This document shows positions 1 to 10,048 of a DNA stretch of 64,000 nt, in pieces. Source of the stretch: Ceratothoa steindachneri (taxonomy: Eukaryota; Arthropoda; Malacostraca; Isopoda; Cymothoidae); contig OZ018324.1 of the NCBI GenBank assembly GCA_963969495.1, forward strand, positions 157,836,172-157,900,171. Direction: 5' to 3'. The translations under genes and the position numbers were made by a program. Below the pieces are notes generated by a model, which was not told the origin of the DNA, did no database searches, and saw only the letters and a list, made by a program, of their open reading frames with translations. Position 1 is the first letter of the stretch. Every line of letters starts with the position of its first letter.

Positions 1-693
1 TAGACTATGCAGTACAATTTTGGTCACCATATTATAGGAAGGATATTGATTTGCTTGAGTCTGTGCAGAGAAGGATGACAAAGATGATTGGTGGGCTAAG
101 GAACTTACCTTATGGTGAAAGGCTCAGAAAACTAAATCTACATACATTGGAAAGGAGAAGAGTCAGAGGGGAATTGATTGAAGTCTTCAAATGGGTAAAA
201 GGATATAATAAAGGGGATCTGGGTAAGGTTCTTATACTTAGTGAACATCACAGGACACGTAGCAATGGGTTTAAGCTTGATAAGTATAGGTTTAGTAAGG
301 AGATTGGGAGGAATTGGTTTACAAATCGTGTGGTAGATGAATGGAATAGGCTCACTAGACATGTGATAGAAGCCTCCTCTCTGGGTAGTTTTAAGAATAG
401 ATTAGATAAATATATGAATGAAGCTGCTAGATGGGACTGACTTTTTTATGTACATATGTATATATTTTTCTAAGGAGTGGGGAGATTATTTTGCGGTTGC
501 ATGAATGGACATAATCCTCTGGATGCATTTTATGTATATTGTAGATTAGATCTGACGAACTCCTGTAAAGGGTGACAATGTTGATGACTTTTCTCTGGTA
601 AGAAATCTTTTGTGTGTTGACTGGAACGGGAGCTGCCAAGTGTAGGCCATGAATGGTCTTTTGCAGTCTCCTTCTTTTCTTATGTTCTTATGT
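1..693 (+). mobile_element. CR1-like LINE, 3' fragment
   Basis: This is the 3' end of a non-LTR retrotransposon, cut by the window start. It holds the C-terminal part of the reverse transcriptase protein, about 250 bp of 3' UTR and a short 3' tail of two TTCTTATG octamers at 677-692. An octamer tail of this kind is characteristic of CR1-clade LINEs. Right after the tail, at about 694, the sequence switches into the RNase H region of a different LINE on the other strand. This copy therefore appears to have inserted into that element. Confidence 0.75.
3..440 (+). pseudogene. CR1-like ORF2 C-terminus (partial)
   Basis: Open from base 3 to a stop at 438-440, about 145 residues, with no start inside the window. 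The sequence begins DYAVQFWSPYYRKDIDLLE and continues into ESVQRRMTKMI, then a basic stretch and a final helix (FKNRLDKYM). This is the conserved region after the RT thumb in CR1/L2-type LINE polymerases. The same FWSP...KDI...E.VQ.RATK pattern occurs in the minus-strand CR1 copy at 31.2-33.4 kb, so both belong to the same broad clade. There are no internal stops, so this is one of the younger pieces here. It has no catalytic residues of its own because the palm domain lies outside the window. Confidence 0.8.
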
Positions 694-1437
694 AACCAGG
701 GGATGCGGAGATTCCAATGCCCTGAGAGCACTCAGGGCACTTTGTGAGTCGCTATAGATCACAATCCGGTCTCCGAACCAGGCACGGCGCATAATCTCCC
801 GTACTGAGTGGTGTATTGCCAACAGCTCGACCGTGAAGACAGACGCAGCGCCTGGTAGAGCCCCGCTGACTTCAAACAGAGGGGATACGGCGTGGAAGCC
901 GACCCCCTCTTGGGACTTGGAGCCATCCGTATACACTGGCACGGTTCCAGCGTGACACGATGTGTGCTCCAAAAAGGTCAAACGCAATACTCCCGGGGCA
1001 GTAAAAGCTTTGGGAGCAGAGGCGTGGTGACAAATAGCCAAAAGTGGTACCCTCCAGGGTGGCGTCCTGGGCAGAACCAGGGGCGCCACCAGCCCGAGAG
1101 CTATATCTACCTCTCGAAGGAGTTTCCTGGCCCTAAACCCAAAGGGCTTAGGGTATGACTGGCGTCTGTCGGCGGCATAGGCACCATCGAGATCAGCTGC
1201 GGATGCAGTGAGAGCTGTTGGCGACTAAGGGAAGCGCCGGGCTCACACGTACAGGCGAGTGATGCACTGCACGCGGCGCAGAGCGAGTGGCATCTCCCCA
1301 GCATCGACCAACAGGCTCTCAATGGGGGAAGTGCAGAAGGCACCAGTCGCAAGGCAAAGGCCTTCCGCAATAAACGCTCGCCTGCGAATGCACAAAACTC
1401 GCATCCATAGTCGAGCTTCGAGCGAACAAAGTATCAA
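694..1437 (-). pseudogene. I-like LINE ORF2, truncated RNase H domain
   Basis: The open piece starting at 1089 carries an RNase H domain of the LINE I type. VYTDGSKS holds the first aspartate (about 927). FTVELLAI holds the glutamate (about 828). IYSDSQSAL holds the second aspartate (about 750). The domain then ends abruptly: the remaining C-terminal part, with the last acidic residue, is lost where the CR1 LINE tail begins. The segment 1437-1243 is the connection between RT and RNase H in another frame. In I-like elements RNase H removes the RNA strand of the RNA:DNA hybrid during retrotransposition. Confidence 0.75.
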
Positions 1438-1458
1438 TAAAAAAGTAAGGCAGTAGCC

Positions 1459-2826
1459 CTATCTCAGCGCCAAGCGCTGAGCATCACGGAACGGAGAATG
1501 TCCATGGCGCACCCCATTAAGAAACAAATCTGGGTCGAGGTGAAGCCGTGGATGGCGGCAGAAGTGCACCACCTTAGTCTTGGCCAAAGAAAACCGAAAC
1601 CTGTGCGCTTCGGCATAGCGAGAGACGCGGTTCAATGCCTGTTGGAGTCGACGCTCCAGAGTTGGCATCAGGGCCGCGCCAAAGGAGATCGAAAGGTCGT
1701 TCACGTAGAGCGTGTGGGAACATGTTCCGGCAGCACCGAGGTGATGCCGTTGATGCTCAGGGCAAAGAGTGTGACACTGAGGACACTTCCCTGCGGGACA
1801 CCCTCTTCCTGCTCCTTTGGCACCGGAGAAGGCTCCCCCCACCCGTACGTGGAATCGACGATCTCGCAAAAATTCAGATATAAACATTGGGAGGCGTCCC
1901 CTCGCCCCCATCGTGTGGAGAGTCTCCATGATACCATATCGCCAATTTCTCCATCAACTTGCACACGCAAAAGGTTAGAGAGATTGGGCGGAAACCGGTC
2001 GGAGTAGAGTGATCTCTCCCCGGTTTGCGAAAGGCGAGCACAGTAGCGATTCGCCAGGAGTCTGGGAGAAGACCTCCACCCAGATCCTGTTGAACAAATC
2101 TAACAGAAACGCCATGCCTCGCTCCCCCAGGTGTCGAAGCATGGCGTACGGGACATCGTCCGGACCATGGGCGGTGTCGGCGCACGAAGCGAGAGCGGAA
2201 CGCAACTCACTCACAGTAAACTTGTCGTTGAAGGGTTCTCCGCCTCTCGAGGTAAAGTCCAGCCGGCGGCCTTCCGCGACATCACGACGTGCATTGAATG
2301 CTGGCGGAGCAGCATCACGGCTAGAGAATGCGGAAAAAGCGGTCGCTAAGGATTCCGCCACGGACGCGGGGTCCGAGATTGCGGTCCCATTCTCCTGGAG
2401 AACGGGAGGGAGGTCTTGCGAGAACTTGCCCCGAATCCTTTTGACTCACTTACACACCTCAGCTAAAGGGGTCTTCCCGTTAAGTGAAGACACGTATACC
2501 CGCCAAGAAGAGCGGCGGGCGTGCTTCGAAATATACTGGAACCTAGCCCTAGCCCGACGAAATTCAGCGACAGTGAAATCGTTCGGGCGGCGCTTATAGT
2601 GCATGTAGGCATAACGCTTCTGTTTGAGGGCCATCTCACACTCGGCCGACCACCATGGGAGTGGTCGGCGTGCAAAACGGCCAGACGTCCTAGGAATAGT
2701 AGTCAGGCCCACGGCGATGAGGTTGCCAGAGAAGAACTCAACGGCCTCATCTACCGACCTAAACTCCTCAACTGAGATAGAGAATTCGGTCATTTCCTGA
2801 AATGCAGGCCACCGCGCCCGTGCCAA
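1459..2826 (-). pseudogene. I-like LINE ORF2, reverse transcriptase domain (YVND)
   Basis: RT remnant in at least four frames. The 2826-2446 piece is the linker (PWWSAECE motif). The piece at 2361-1975 gives the fingers (ELRSAL...HGPDDVPYAML). The frame then shifts to 2185-1874 (SWRIATVLAFRKPGRD, GFRPISL). The 1970-1701 piece carries GVPQGSVLS near 1800. The 1929-1459 piece carries the palm motif. That motif reads YVND at 1707-1696 rather than YVDD: the codon at 1701-1699 is AAC, so one of the two catalytic aspartates is asparagine. With the frameshifts, this copy cannot be active. Confidence 0.75.
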
Positions 2827-2856
2827 GCACCACCGAGATGGTCTCTCAGGCGGCAG

Positions 2857-3666
2857 TTACCCTGAAAATGATATTTGAATGGGAAAGTGATCACTACCAT
2901 GGAGGTCATCGACCACCCTCCAATAAAAATCATGCTGTGCATCCAAAGAGCACACAGATAGGTCAAGGCAAGAAAATGAAGCGGTTCTCAGACAGTGATG
3001 CGTAAACTCATCCACGTTTAGGACACCCATCTCAAGCTCTTCGATCAGATCGGCAAGGACTTGTCCCCTGGGATTTATGGAGTAATCTCCCCAGAGAGGA
3101 TACCTGCCGTTCAGATCTCCAAGCAAGAGATAGGGCCTCGGCAACCGTGCCACGATAGTATACCTCCTATCCAGGTGCAGCTGCACAGCCACTGCCTGGA
3201 AGGGGGTATCTAAAGAGAAAGGAAGAATGGAGACATCATGCTGGGTGTAAACCGCGCATCCCCCAGCCCGGCCATCCCGCGGTGGTGGAGTCGCAAGACC
3301 CTTATACCCTGCGAGGGCAGGCAGGGGGCACACACCTAGCATGGTTTCCTGCAAAAAGATAGCTAAAGGGGAACGGGACGAGACGAGCCTCCGCAGCTCC
3401 TCCCAGTGGGCCCGGAGTCCACGGTAATTCCATTGAAGGAATATGCCCTCCAGGCCTAGCTCGGAGGACACACGGGGACCCTCCTCAAACTGAAAACCCT
3501 CACGGGAATGGCTATATGCTTTCCAGGGTAGAACCCCGGGCACTGAAGGCACTGTCGCCTTCGAGGACTTATTGGGGGAGGTTGGGTTCGACTTGCGAGG
3601 CGGGGGGCCCTCTTTTCGAGGAACCACCGTCTCCGAGCCACTCGCTCCACCTCGGGGCGTGGGCAA
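2857..3666 (-). pseudogene. I-like LINE ORF2, AP endonuclease domain
   Basis: N-terminal part of ORF2, a 269-residue open piece. After a basic linker the endonuclease core starts at LQWNYRG (Asn at residue 80), followed by LQE (Glu 107), GDLN (Asp 184, Asn 186) and GSDH (Asp 259, His 260). These are the metal-binding and catalytic positions of the APE family that nicks target DNA for target-primed reverse transcription. The segment between residues 172 and 178 is shorter than expected for the family, which suggests a small deletion before the GDLN motif. It lies directly upstream of the RT remnant, as in other I-like LINEs. Confidence 0.75.
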
Positions 3667-3733
3667 AGGGGCCGAAGCTCCTTTGTTGCTGTCCTCCTTT
3701 CAGGGGACAGCTTTAGGAACCCCGGAAGATGGC

Positions 3734-5722
3734 CTAGCCCCTATCTTCAGGGGTGTTGCCCCCTGTTGTCCCACTGGGGGAAGAGGGGGGAGCCGTGGTT
3801 TTAGCCGGGGCTGGGTATGAACCCTTTTTGCCGCCAGCTTTACCAGGGAAGCGCCTGGGTTGGGTAGAGCCCGCAGAAGGGCTCCGAATAGGCGTGGAAA
3901 CAACCGTGCTCGTTGGCCTGGATGGGCCAGGAGCAGAGGGTGCCTTTCTAACTATTGAGGCATATGATGTCCCAGGCAGAGACGGGCGCGCCAGGACCAA
4001 GTCCTTAGCCTCGCGGAAGGAGATATGCACCACATTGCTTCGAAGAAGCAGGGTGCGGCTCTCCGCAATTGACACACTTGACCACACACGATTTGGACTT
4101 ATCGTGTGCGACCTTGGAGCAATTTACACAGACTTCGGGTGACCCCGAGTTTGCACATCTACATGAGCGATTCGTATGGCAGAAGCGGTGACAGTAATAG
4201 CCCCGCCGCGGCAGTGGCAAGAATACCTTCACGCGGTAGCGGTACCAACCGGCATGCACCGACTCAGGGAGCTTGTCACAGTCGAACGTGACGAAGAGTG
4301 TAGGGGTGGGTCTCGAGGCCCCTCCCTGTTTTCTCATCACACGTTCGACCTTGACTGCCCCATGGTCGGCCAGCTCTAGGGTGATGTCCTCAATGGAGTA
4401 ATCAACGAGTTCCCTCGCATAAACTACTCCTTTCACAAAGTTCATGGTAGAGTACGGCGTCACACTCACCGGGGTGCCATGAAGTGTCCGAAGAGCACTT
4501 ATCTTGGCCGCCTCGGCGGGATTTGCCGCATTCGCCAGAAGGCTCCCATCCGAGAAACGGATCACCTTCGGCTCTCTACCAATTGCACTAGCTAATCCTC
4601 TCCTCTGATGGATCATGTTGCCCTTGGACAACATGGTGCCATCAGTGGAGCGAATAATGAGGAAGCGTTTGAAGCCAGCGGGCTCGAAAATGCCAGGGAA
4701 CCTCTGAATGAGGGGCCCCGATGTCATAGAGGCTCTGCCCTGTGCACTTTATTTCTTAGTCAGGGGCTCCGCAACTGGGGGGCAGATGTGCCGATCTTGG
4801 CTTGGTCGCTTGCCAGAGTGGCAGCAGACCCATCCGTCCCCGCAGATGGAGACAAGCCCCGAGTCTTTTTCTTTTATGGAGAGGAGGGCAGGGAATGAAC
4901 CCGCTTCTCACCTCCGCCAGAAGAAGCCCCTAGGCCAGATGGACCCCCCTCAGCCACGTCATTCTCCGAAATGGAGAAGGTCCTGGTAGTCGTTGGGGCA
5001 TCGGTCGGAGGAGATCCCTCCCCTCCTTGTACTGCTTCGGAAACCACAGCCGTTTGAGGAGGACCTTGCATCGGGGCGGATTCGGGTTCGGTGCTTGGCG
5101 CCGAGCCAGGATTCCCCCCCATGGAAGGCCCTACCGTCTGAGGCTGGGTTTCCTCAAGGACCATGTCTATCTCAGGGGAGACCTCCAGTTGCCCCCCCCC
5201 CCCAAGACATCGCAGGTCCCATTGGCAGTATCGTCACTAGTCTTCTTTGGGGAGGCATGGGCCTTGACACCGGTCAAGGTTCAATATTTTTGCCAGCAGG
5301 TCTTTTGAGGGAAGCGCCTGAAGGGGCCTGGCTTCCCTCTCCCCCCTAAGGGGGTTTGCCCTACCGAGCCGCTTCGATGTGGAGCGGCTGGCTAAGGGCT
5401 GCCTGCTGGCTTTCTTGGCAGTCCCCTTGGAAAGAACAGAGGGGACTGCCGCTTGTAAAAGGGAGGCGCCCGAAAGCACCTCCAGAGAAGGGGGTGAGGG
5501 GGAGTCCCCTACACCTGTAAACGAAGGAGAGGAGTAAGCCTCCTCTCTGGTTAGAGATATATGGAGGGTCCCCTGAGCAAGCACAGGGAGGGGGACCTCC
5601 ATTTTTTTGCTGGAGCTGCCCAAGGGTGGCTCCATCGATGTTATAGGGGAAGTTGGGGGTTGTTTTTTTTTATACTCATCATTGGGCATGGTGACCCTCT
5701 TTTTAACACGGGATGCAATCAC
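3734..5722 (-). pseudogene. I-like LINE ORF1 (zinc-knuckle nucleocapsid-like)
   Basis: ORF1 proteins of I-type LINEs bind the element RNA and chaperone it. Three open pieces in different frames make up this remnant. The N-terminal part (5722-5237, then 5164-4874) is low-complexity and rich in Pro, Ser, Gly and Lys. A poly-C run near 5196-5209 lies between these two pieces and is a likely frameshift site. The central piece (4727-4005) has an RRM-like region followed by three cysteine clusters at residues 176-189, 200-214 and 218-232. The second and third keep the CX2C...H...C spacing. The first has glycine where the first cysteine would be expected. The piece at 4087-3734 carries the tail, with FREAKDLV and SYASIV motifs that usually follow the zinc knuckles. 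Confidence 0.7.
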
Positions 5723-6207
5723 GCATCACGTCTCGCAGTAGCCCGCACTGCGAGAGGTGCTTACAAGCCCGGCAGAGCCAGGCACCGCCATTTCGGACCA
5801 CCCCTCCCGCCTGGTGGCCTGGCAGTCCATCGGCATGGCGGCTCCACCTTAGACACGGCGTAAAACAGATAGAATGTGAAGAGGAGAGGAAAAGGGATGT
5901 GAGGAAGGTATGGGTGGGGATGAAGCAGGTTGTTAAAAACCAACCACCCCAGACCGGAGCTCAGGGGTTAGGGAACATTTGCCCCTCCCCACTCAGCCCC
6001 GATCCAGGACGGTTGGCCGAGAAGAAGGTCAGCATCTACGCTGTGAAATTAGAGGCTGACCAGAGAAAGTTGTGGGAGAGGTTGTATGAAAAGAGAGGAA
6101 ACAAGTGTTTTGAAGGAAGGAAGAGAGGCTAAGCTGGGGCCGGACGGGGTGCTGAGTTCCGTCAGCACGGCGGCCAGGATGGCAAATCACCGCGCCCCTT
6201 ACGGGGT
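5723..6207 (-). other. Probable 5' UTR of the I-like LINE
   Basis: A GC-rich stretch between the first plausible ORF1 start (5722) and the break into mariner sequence at about 6207. It has no open frame worth naming. Its base composition matches the LINE and not the flanking DNA. The distal end is placed where similarity between the two mariner copies stops. Confidence 0.5.
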
Positions 6208-6728
6208 GAACTCCTCGAATCCGCACTCACGCAAGGCAGCTTGTGCAACTCTGGCCTTGTGGACTTTGACGACATTGAAGTCGACCATCCAACGGGCAGA
6301 GACCTTGGTCATGGATGATGTTGATAACACTTATTCCAAGTTCTTGCTTGATTTCTTCGACCTTCACCCCTCGATTTTTGAGGATGATCCTCTCCACACT
6401 GGTCACATTGTCCTTGTTGGCCACGTCTGATGGGCATCCTGGACAGGGGTCATCTTCAAGGGACTCACAACCAGGGCGGAACTCCCTATTTTAGCGTGCA
6501 ATGGTTGCATAGGAAGGGGCAGTGTCGGTGTACACTGCAACTATGCGTTGATGGATCTCTTTTGCATTCTTGCCTTCCTTGTTCCAAAATTTGATCACTG
6601 CGCAGTGCTCAACCTTCTCCATTGTTGAAAAATTTGTGACTGACGATCTGTGATCAGCTACTGCTTCTTAAATAGACGAGGCAAGAGCGTGCGACTGCAG
6701 ATCCTGACTTGTCCTAACACCCCCACAA
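6208..6728 (-). mobile_element. Mariner deletion derivative, copy 1 (5' half)
   Basis: Tc1/mariner-type element on the minus strand. It matches copy 2 at 36.2-37.1 kb over its 5' UTR and N-terminal coding part. The transposase start lies near 6622 (MEKVE), followed by helix-turn-helix sequence (KEIHQRIVAVY, APSYATIAR, NREFR, VEEIKQELGISV). An in-frame stop follows YATIAR, as in copy 2. After KVSA-type sequence the frame jumps directly to the conserved C-terminal context (VAQAALRECGFEE), so the central catalytic part is missing. The copy ends at about 6208 where the I-like LINE begins. The 5' boundary at about 6728 is where similarity to copy 2 starts (TGGGGGTGTTAGGACAAG). Confidence 0.75.
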
Positions 6729-7343
6729 AATGCATCCCAATGAATTATTTTATCAAGAACATAAAATCATATATAAAAATGGAATTATACTGAATAAAGA
6801 AAGAATGAGGCATATTACTCATGCGTCTGGCAGCAAGGCATTGTTCAAACGTATACCGAGTACAGAGGCACCTGCTTCTCTGGCTGGCTCAGCTGCTGAC
6901 TGGCTGTTCTAGTGTGGTGGGGCTTGGGATTTTATGTCTACATAGCCTCAGTTTATGGCCCCCTAAATTTTGTTGTATGGCCCACCAGGGGGCCATGGCC
7001 CCCAGTTTGGGAATCTAGGTTTTAGAGGAACTCATTTTGGTAATACTTCAGTTTAGGGGCGCTGTTTCTGGGCTACAAATTTGGGCCTTATGACATCAGA
7101 CGGCGAAGCCCCTCATTTCCAAAGTAACTAAAATTGTTAATTTGAATAAACGTGCAGAGCTGATAGGCTATTGCCCCCCAAAATAAAAAAAAATTTAGTT
7201 ACTTTGGAAAGAGATTTCAGCCAAAATCTATCGGGACCAAGTTGCTTTTGTGTTTTGTTCAGACACGCAGAAACAATTTGTTAAAAAAAACAGAAATGTG
7301 AGAACATTATTCTATAAACAATTACGATTATATACTCTGCGCT
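6729..7343. other. Unassigned; possible hAT terminus at 6905-7012
   Basis: No coding region is recognised. The segment ending at about 7012 reads, on the minus strand, CTAGATTCCCAAACTGGGGG followed by GGCC-rich sequence. This resembles the terminal sequence of hAT elements, whose ends often read CAG..TTCCCAAACTG. No partner end or target duplication was found, so this is only a suggestion. The rest (7013-7343) is AT-rich without recognisable features. Confidence 0.3.
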
Positions 7344-7481
7344 CCCTAGACTCCCCAATTGATTGAAATCTCAGGGTCATTGCAGGGCAATCCCCTTTAC
7401 GAGCCGTAACTGAAATTAGTCAAAAAAAAGGTGAAACATATTAGAACATGGATGAAATATTATGCAGCCAGGACCAGGGAA
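7344..7481 (-). repeat. Dispersed repeat R1, copy A
   Basis: About 138 bp similar to 8168-8311, sharing a CCCAAT..GAAA.CTCAGG.TCAT core near the start and GTGAAACAT...GAACAT.GA..AAATATTATG at the end. Strand is arbitrary. On the minus strand the core reads as DPE-type sequence. No terminal repeats or coding capacity are seen, so the class is unknown. Confidence 0.5.
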
Positions 7482-8167
7482 CAGTGGAGGCGAACGTGTG
7501 ATGCAGATCTTCAGGTTTACCCTATCTCCACCTTTCGGTAAACATGTAGACGAGCGGCCTGGCCGGAAAAAAATATTTTTGTGTAAATAATATCGTTCAC
7601 CCGTGTCTAAATATTCATGCGCGTTTGAGTTTTCTTTGAATGATAGCTGCCGCCATTTTTTGTATTAAAAAAAAATGCCCGAAAGTAAACAAACAAAACA
7701 CGCTGTTCGTACATAATTGCAGTGGTTATACTTACAAAATAGCAAAGAGGAAAGCCTATTTATTTCGCGTGTCTGCGTCCTATTCAAAATCTAGCTGACT
7801 TGAATCAAGTTTTATTTTAGAGCATCTAAATTCAAACTGAGGGGTCACATCTAATACCCAGCCACAAATGTCGCATTCGCTTTTAATTTTAACTAAATTA
7901 TGAAACTAGAGTTAATCATTCTGAAATAGAAGACGGACAAAACGCAGAATTTGATACCATTTTCACACTGCTTAAAAGATGTCTGATTGATCATTTTCAA
8001 ACTGCGTAAAAGGGGAATGTTTAACACAAAACTGCTAAAAAACAAGTAGTTCCTTGAAATGATCTAGCTAATTACATTTAAATGTATAAAAGGTAATAAA
8101 AATAGTAAAATGGGGAAAAATATATTGACAAATAAAAATGACCATGAATGAGGATAATAAAAAGCTA
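7482..8167. other. No feature seen
   Basis: AT-rich sequence with several short A and T runs. I see no open frame with recognisable similarity, no tandem array and no RNA gene. Confidence 0.5.
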
Positions 8168-8311
8168 GACCCCTCCCCCCCAATGTAATGAAACTCAGGA
8201 TCATCGTAGTGCGGTCCACGCATCGTGTTTAACCCCCAACGAGTCGTCCCCTTAAATGTACTCCAAAAACGTGAAACATTTTGGAACATAGACGAAAATA
8301 TTATGAAAAGA
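8168..8311 (-). repeat. Dispersed repeat R1, copy B
   Basis: Second copy of the repeat at 7344-7481, in the same orientation, beginning at a C-rich run and ending in GAAAATATTATGA. The two copies differ by small indels and many substitutions, so they are old. The intervening 690 bp show no obvious similarity to each other. Confidence 0.5.
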
Positions 8312-8408
8312 ATGTAATTTTTTTTAACCGTTCTAAACAATTGATGTATTCCGAAAGCCTTTGTCTTTGTATAGCAATTTTCAGAGTGCAAAGTGAATTT
8401 CTTGTGAT

Positions 8409-8632
8409 CAAAGCCTGAGAGATATCACTGGAGTAATGACAGACTCCTTCAAGAGGAAACTCAACCGGTGGCTCGGGACACTAGCCAATTGCCCCCCAAT
8501 ATAAGGCTACCCGAGCTCCAATCAAAATTCCATCCCGCAAATCATCAAGGAAGCAGAGGAAGTAGAGCAATCGGGATGGAGTGAAGGCCCACCTTAGTTG
8601 TGCTACTATCAGGCGGAATCACCAAAAGTAAG
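8409..8632 (+). mobile_element. 3' fragment of the LINE B family
   Basis: About 224 bp matching, in inverted orientation, the 3' end of the minus-strand LINE at 10049-12909. It starts inside the last coding block (KAxRDITGV-type sequence) and runs through the 3' UTR to CACCAAAAGTAAG. The full-length relative ends at the same CACCAAAAGTAA, which fixes the family 3' end. This is a strongly 5'-truncated LINE insertion, as is common for target-primed reverse transcription. Confidence 0.75.
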
Positions 8633-8688
8633 TATGTAGTCCCATTATTCGCATGGCCAATCATAATGTTTATACATACTGGGGGCCT

Positions 8689-8770
8689 GCACCCCCGAGA
8701 CCCACCCCAAATAATTGAGATCTCAGGATCATCATAGGCCCATCCCCCAGACCAGCCATCCCTCAAAATA
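8689..8770 (-). repeat. Dispersed repeat R1, copy C (partial)
   Basis: A shorter third copy of the repeat at 7344 and 8168, sharing the C-run, the ATTGAGATCTCAGGATCATC core and a following CCC-rich block. It lies directly downstream of the LINE B 3' fragment. Confidence 0.45.
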
Positions 8771-9332
8771 AGCTAGAATCACATCTGCCCATACTCACAA
8801 CATTTACAGTAATTACAACTAATCAAGACGAACAATATGCCACCCAAAACTTTTATCTGTGATTATAAGATGTTCATCTGACTGGAGTAGCTGTTGTTTA
8901 GGCCCTCGACGTCGTGGCCATGACGCAATGGACACTGGATCGAGAGGGGTGTACCAGGTAGGTCATCTATGTTTACCTACAACTGAAGCCTAGCTCTTAT
9001 TTCCTACCAAAAGGAATACTGGTTAATTAAATAAATAATCAAATTGTTTTCGAGGCAAAAAATTACCTGATTACTAGCCATTTTTGTCAATTGCCAATAA
9101 AGATAATTATTTCCAACATAAGTTCCATTGACAAAAGGTAACTATAAGTCAAGAAGCTCAAATGAACTAAAATAATTGTTTTTTTTGTTTGATGCAGCTT
9201 TCTACTTTACGTAGATATTGGCTTTAAATTTTACACAAGGATGGTGAACATTTTGACATGCCTCTAGAACATAATTTTGCAAATAAATATATATTTTATC
9301 CTTTCGGTATTGTGAGTAACTAACTGTAAGGC

Positions 9333-9343
<11 letters not shown>
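8771..9343. other. No feature seen
   Basis: AT-rich sequence without a recognisable open frame. A short CT run (9331-9342) borders the next (TA)n tract. Confidence 0.5.

Positions 9344-9411
<68 letters not shown>
9344..9411. repeat. (TA)n microsatellite 1
   Basis: Uninterrupted TA dinucleotides for about 67 bp. It directly joins the 3' end of the minus-strand PLE copy a (AAGATGAATCCAAGCACC at 9411). The same junction is seen at 26469 and, in a related form, at 38499. Confidence 0.95.
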
Positions 9412-9413
<2 letters not shown>

Positions 9414-10048
9414 ATGAATCCAAGCACCTTTGAACTATATTTGCAAGTTCATTTTCATGGAATAGCATGAAAATGGAGAAGACACTCCTATATAAGGTAC
9501 AAAGATACGAATGGGAACGCTTATCACATAGTACAAACCAATGGAAAAAACATAAAATCAAGACAGAAAAATACCAGGAAAAAGAACATAGAAGTGAATA
9601 CAGACTGTTTAATTTTAACACTATGATAAGAATAAAAGAGAATATATGAACTTGAGTTAGACGGTTTGCGATAAACAGAGAATTTAATAGATAAACAGTA
9701 TTTAATAGAAGGGACTAGAGAATTAAGATTTCATATAAAATTGTAAATATCTTTTGGGGAAGGCCAAAGGCATATAATATCATCAATGTAAGGGTACCAT
9801 ACAATAAGGAAAATCGAGGATTTGGAGCAAGAATAACCTTTCAAAGAATTCCATATATAAATTAGAGAAGGTAAGAGATAGACCCCCACCCCATCGGAAA
9901 ACCGAATTTTCGAAGGTAAAATTTATCATTGAATAAAAATTTACAATTTTTATCACAAAGAGAAATAAGTCTTAGAAAAGTATTGACCGGTACAGTAAGA
10001 TTCTAAATTATATAATTTATTGCAAACGAGATGAAGAAGATCGTCTAA
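9412..10048 (-). mobile_element. Penelope-like element copy a (internally deleted)
   Basis: Minus-strand PLE of the same family as copy b (24885-26468): both share the 3' UTR with the AGCAC.TT.GAACTATATTTG block next to a (TA)n tract. The RT palm is recognisable near 9798-9773 as WYPYIDDIICLWPSPKD, the catalytic aspartates being intact. Downstream, the region between the palm and FSVYRKPSNSSSYIH is shortened. Almost all of the GIY-YIG endonuclease is deleted, the sequence passing within a few bases into the 3' UTR. The N-terminal side stops at about 10048 where LINE B begins. There are several frameshifts. Confidence 0.75.

Larger units (their letters stand above)
694..6207 (-). mobile_element. 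I-like LINE with RNase H (interrupted, decayed)
   Basis: A GC-rich, roughly 5.5-kb minus-strand LINE in an otherwise AT-rich window. In transcription order it has a 5' UTR (6207-5723), a proline/serine-rich N-terminal ORF1 and zinc knuckles (5722-3734), an endonuclease (3666-2857), a reverse transcriptase (about 2826-1459) and an RNase H domain (1089-694). RNase H after the RT places it in the I group (I/Nimb-like). The 3' end is missing: the RNase H domain stops where the CR1 tail begins at 693. The 5' end abuts a mariner remnant at about 6207. Several frameshifts and one catalytic substitution show it is dead. Confidence 0.75.

Noticed and set aside
688..1089. A host ribonuclease H gene
   Set aside because: It follows an RT domain in the same orientation, is truncated and lies inside a clear I-like LINE.
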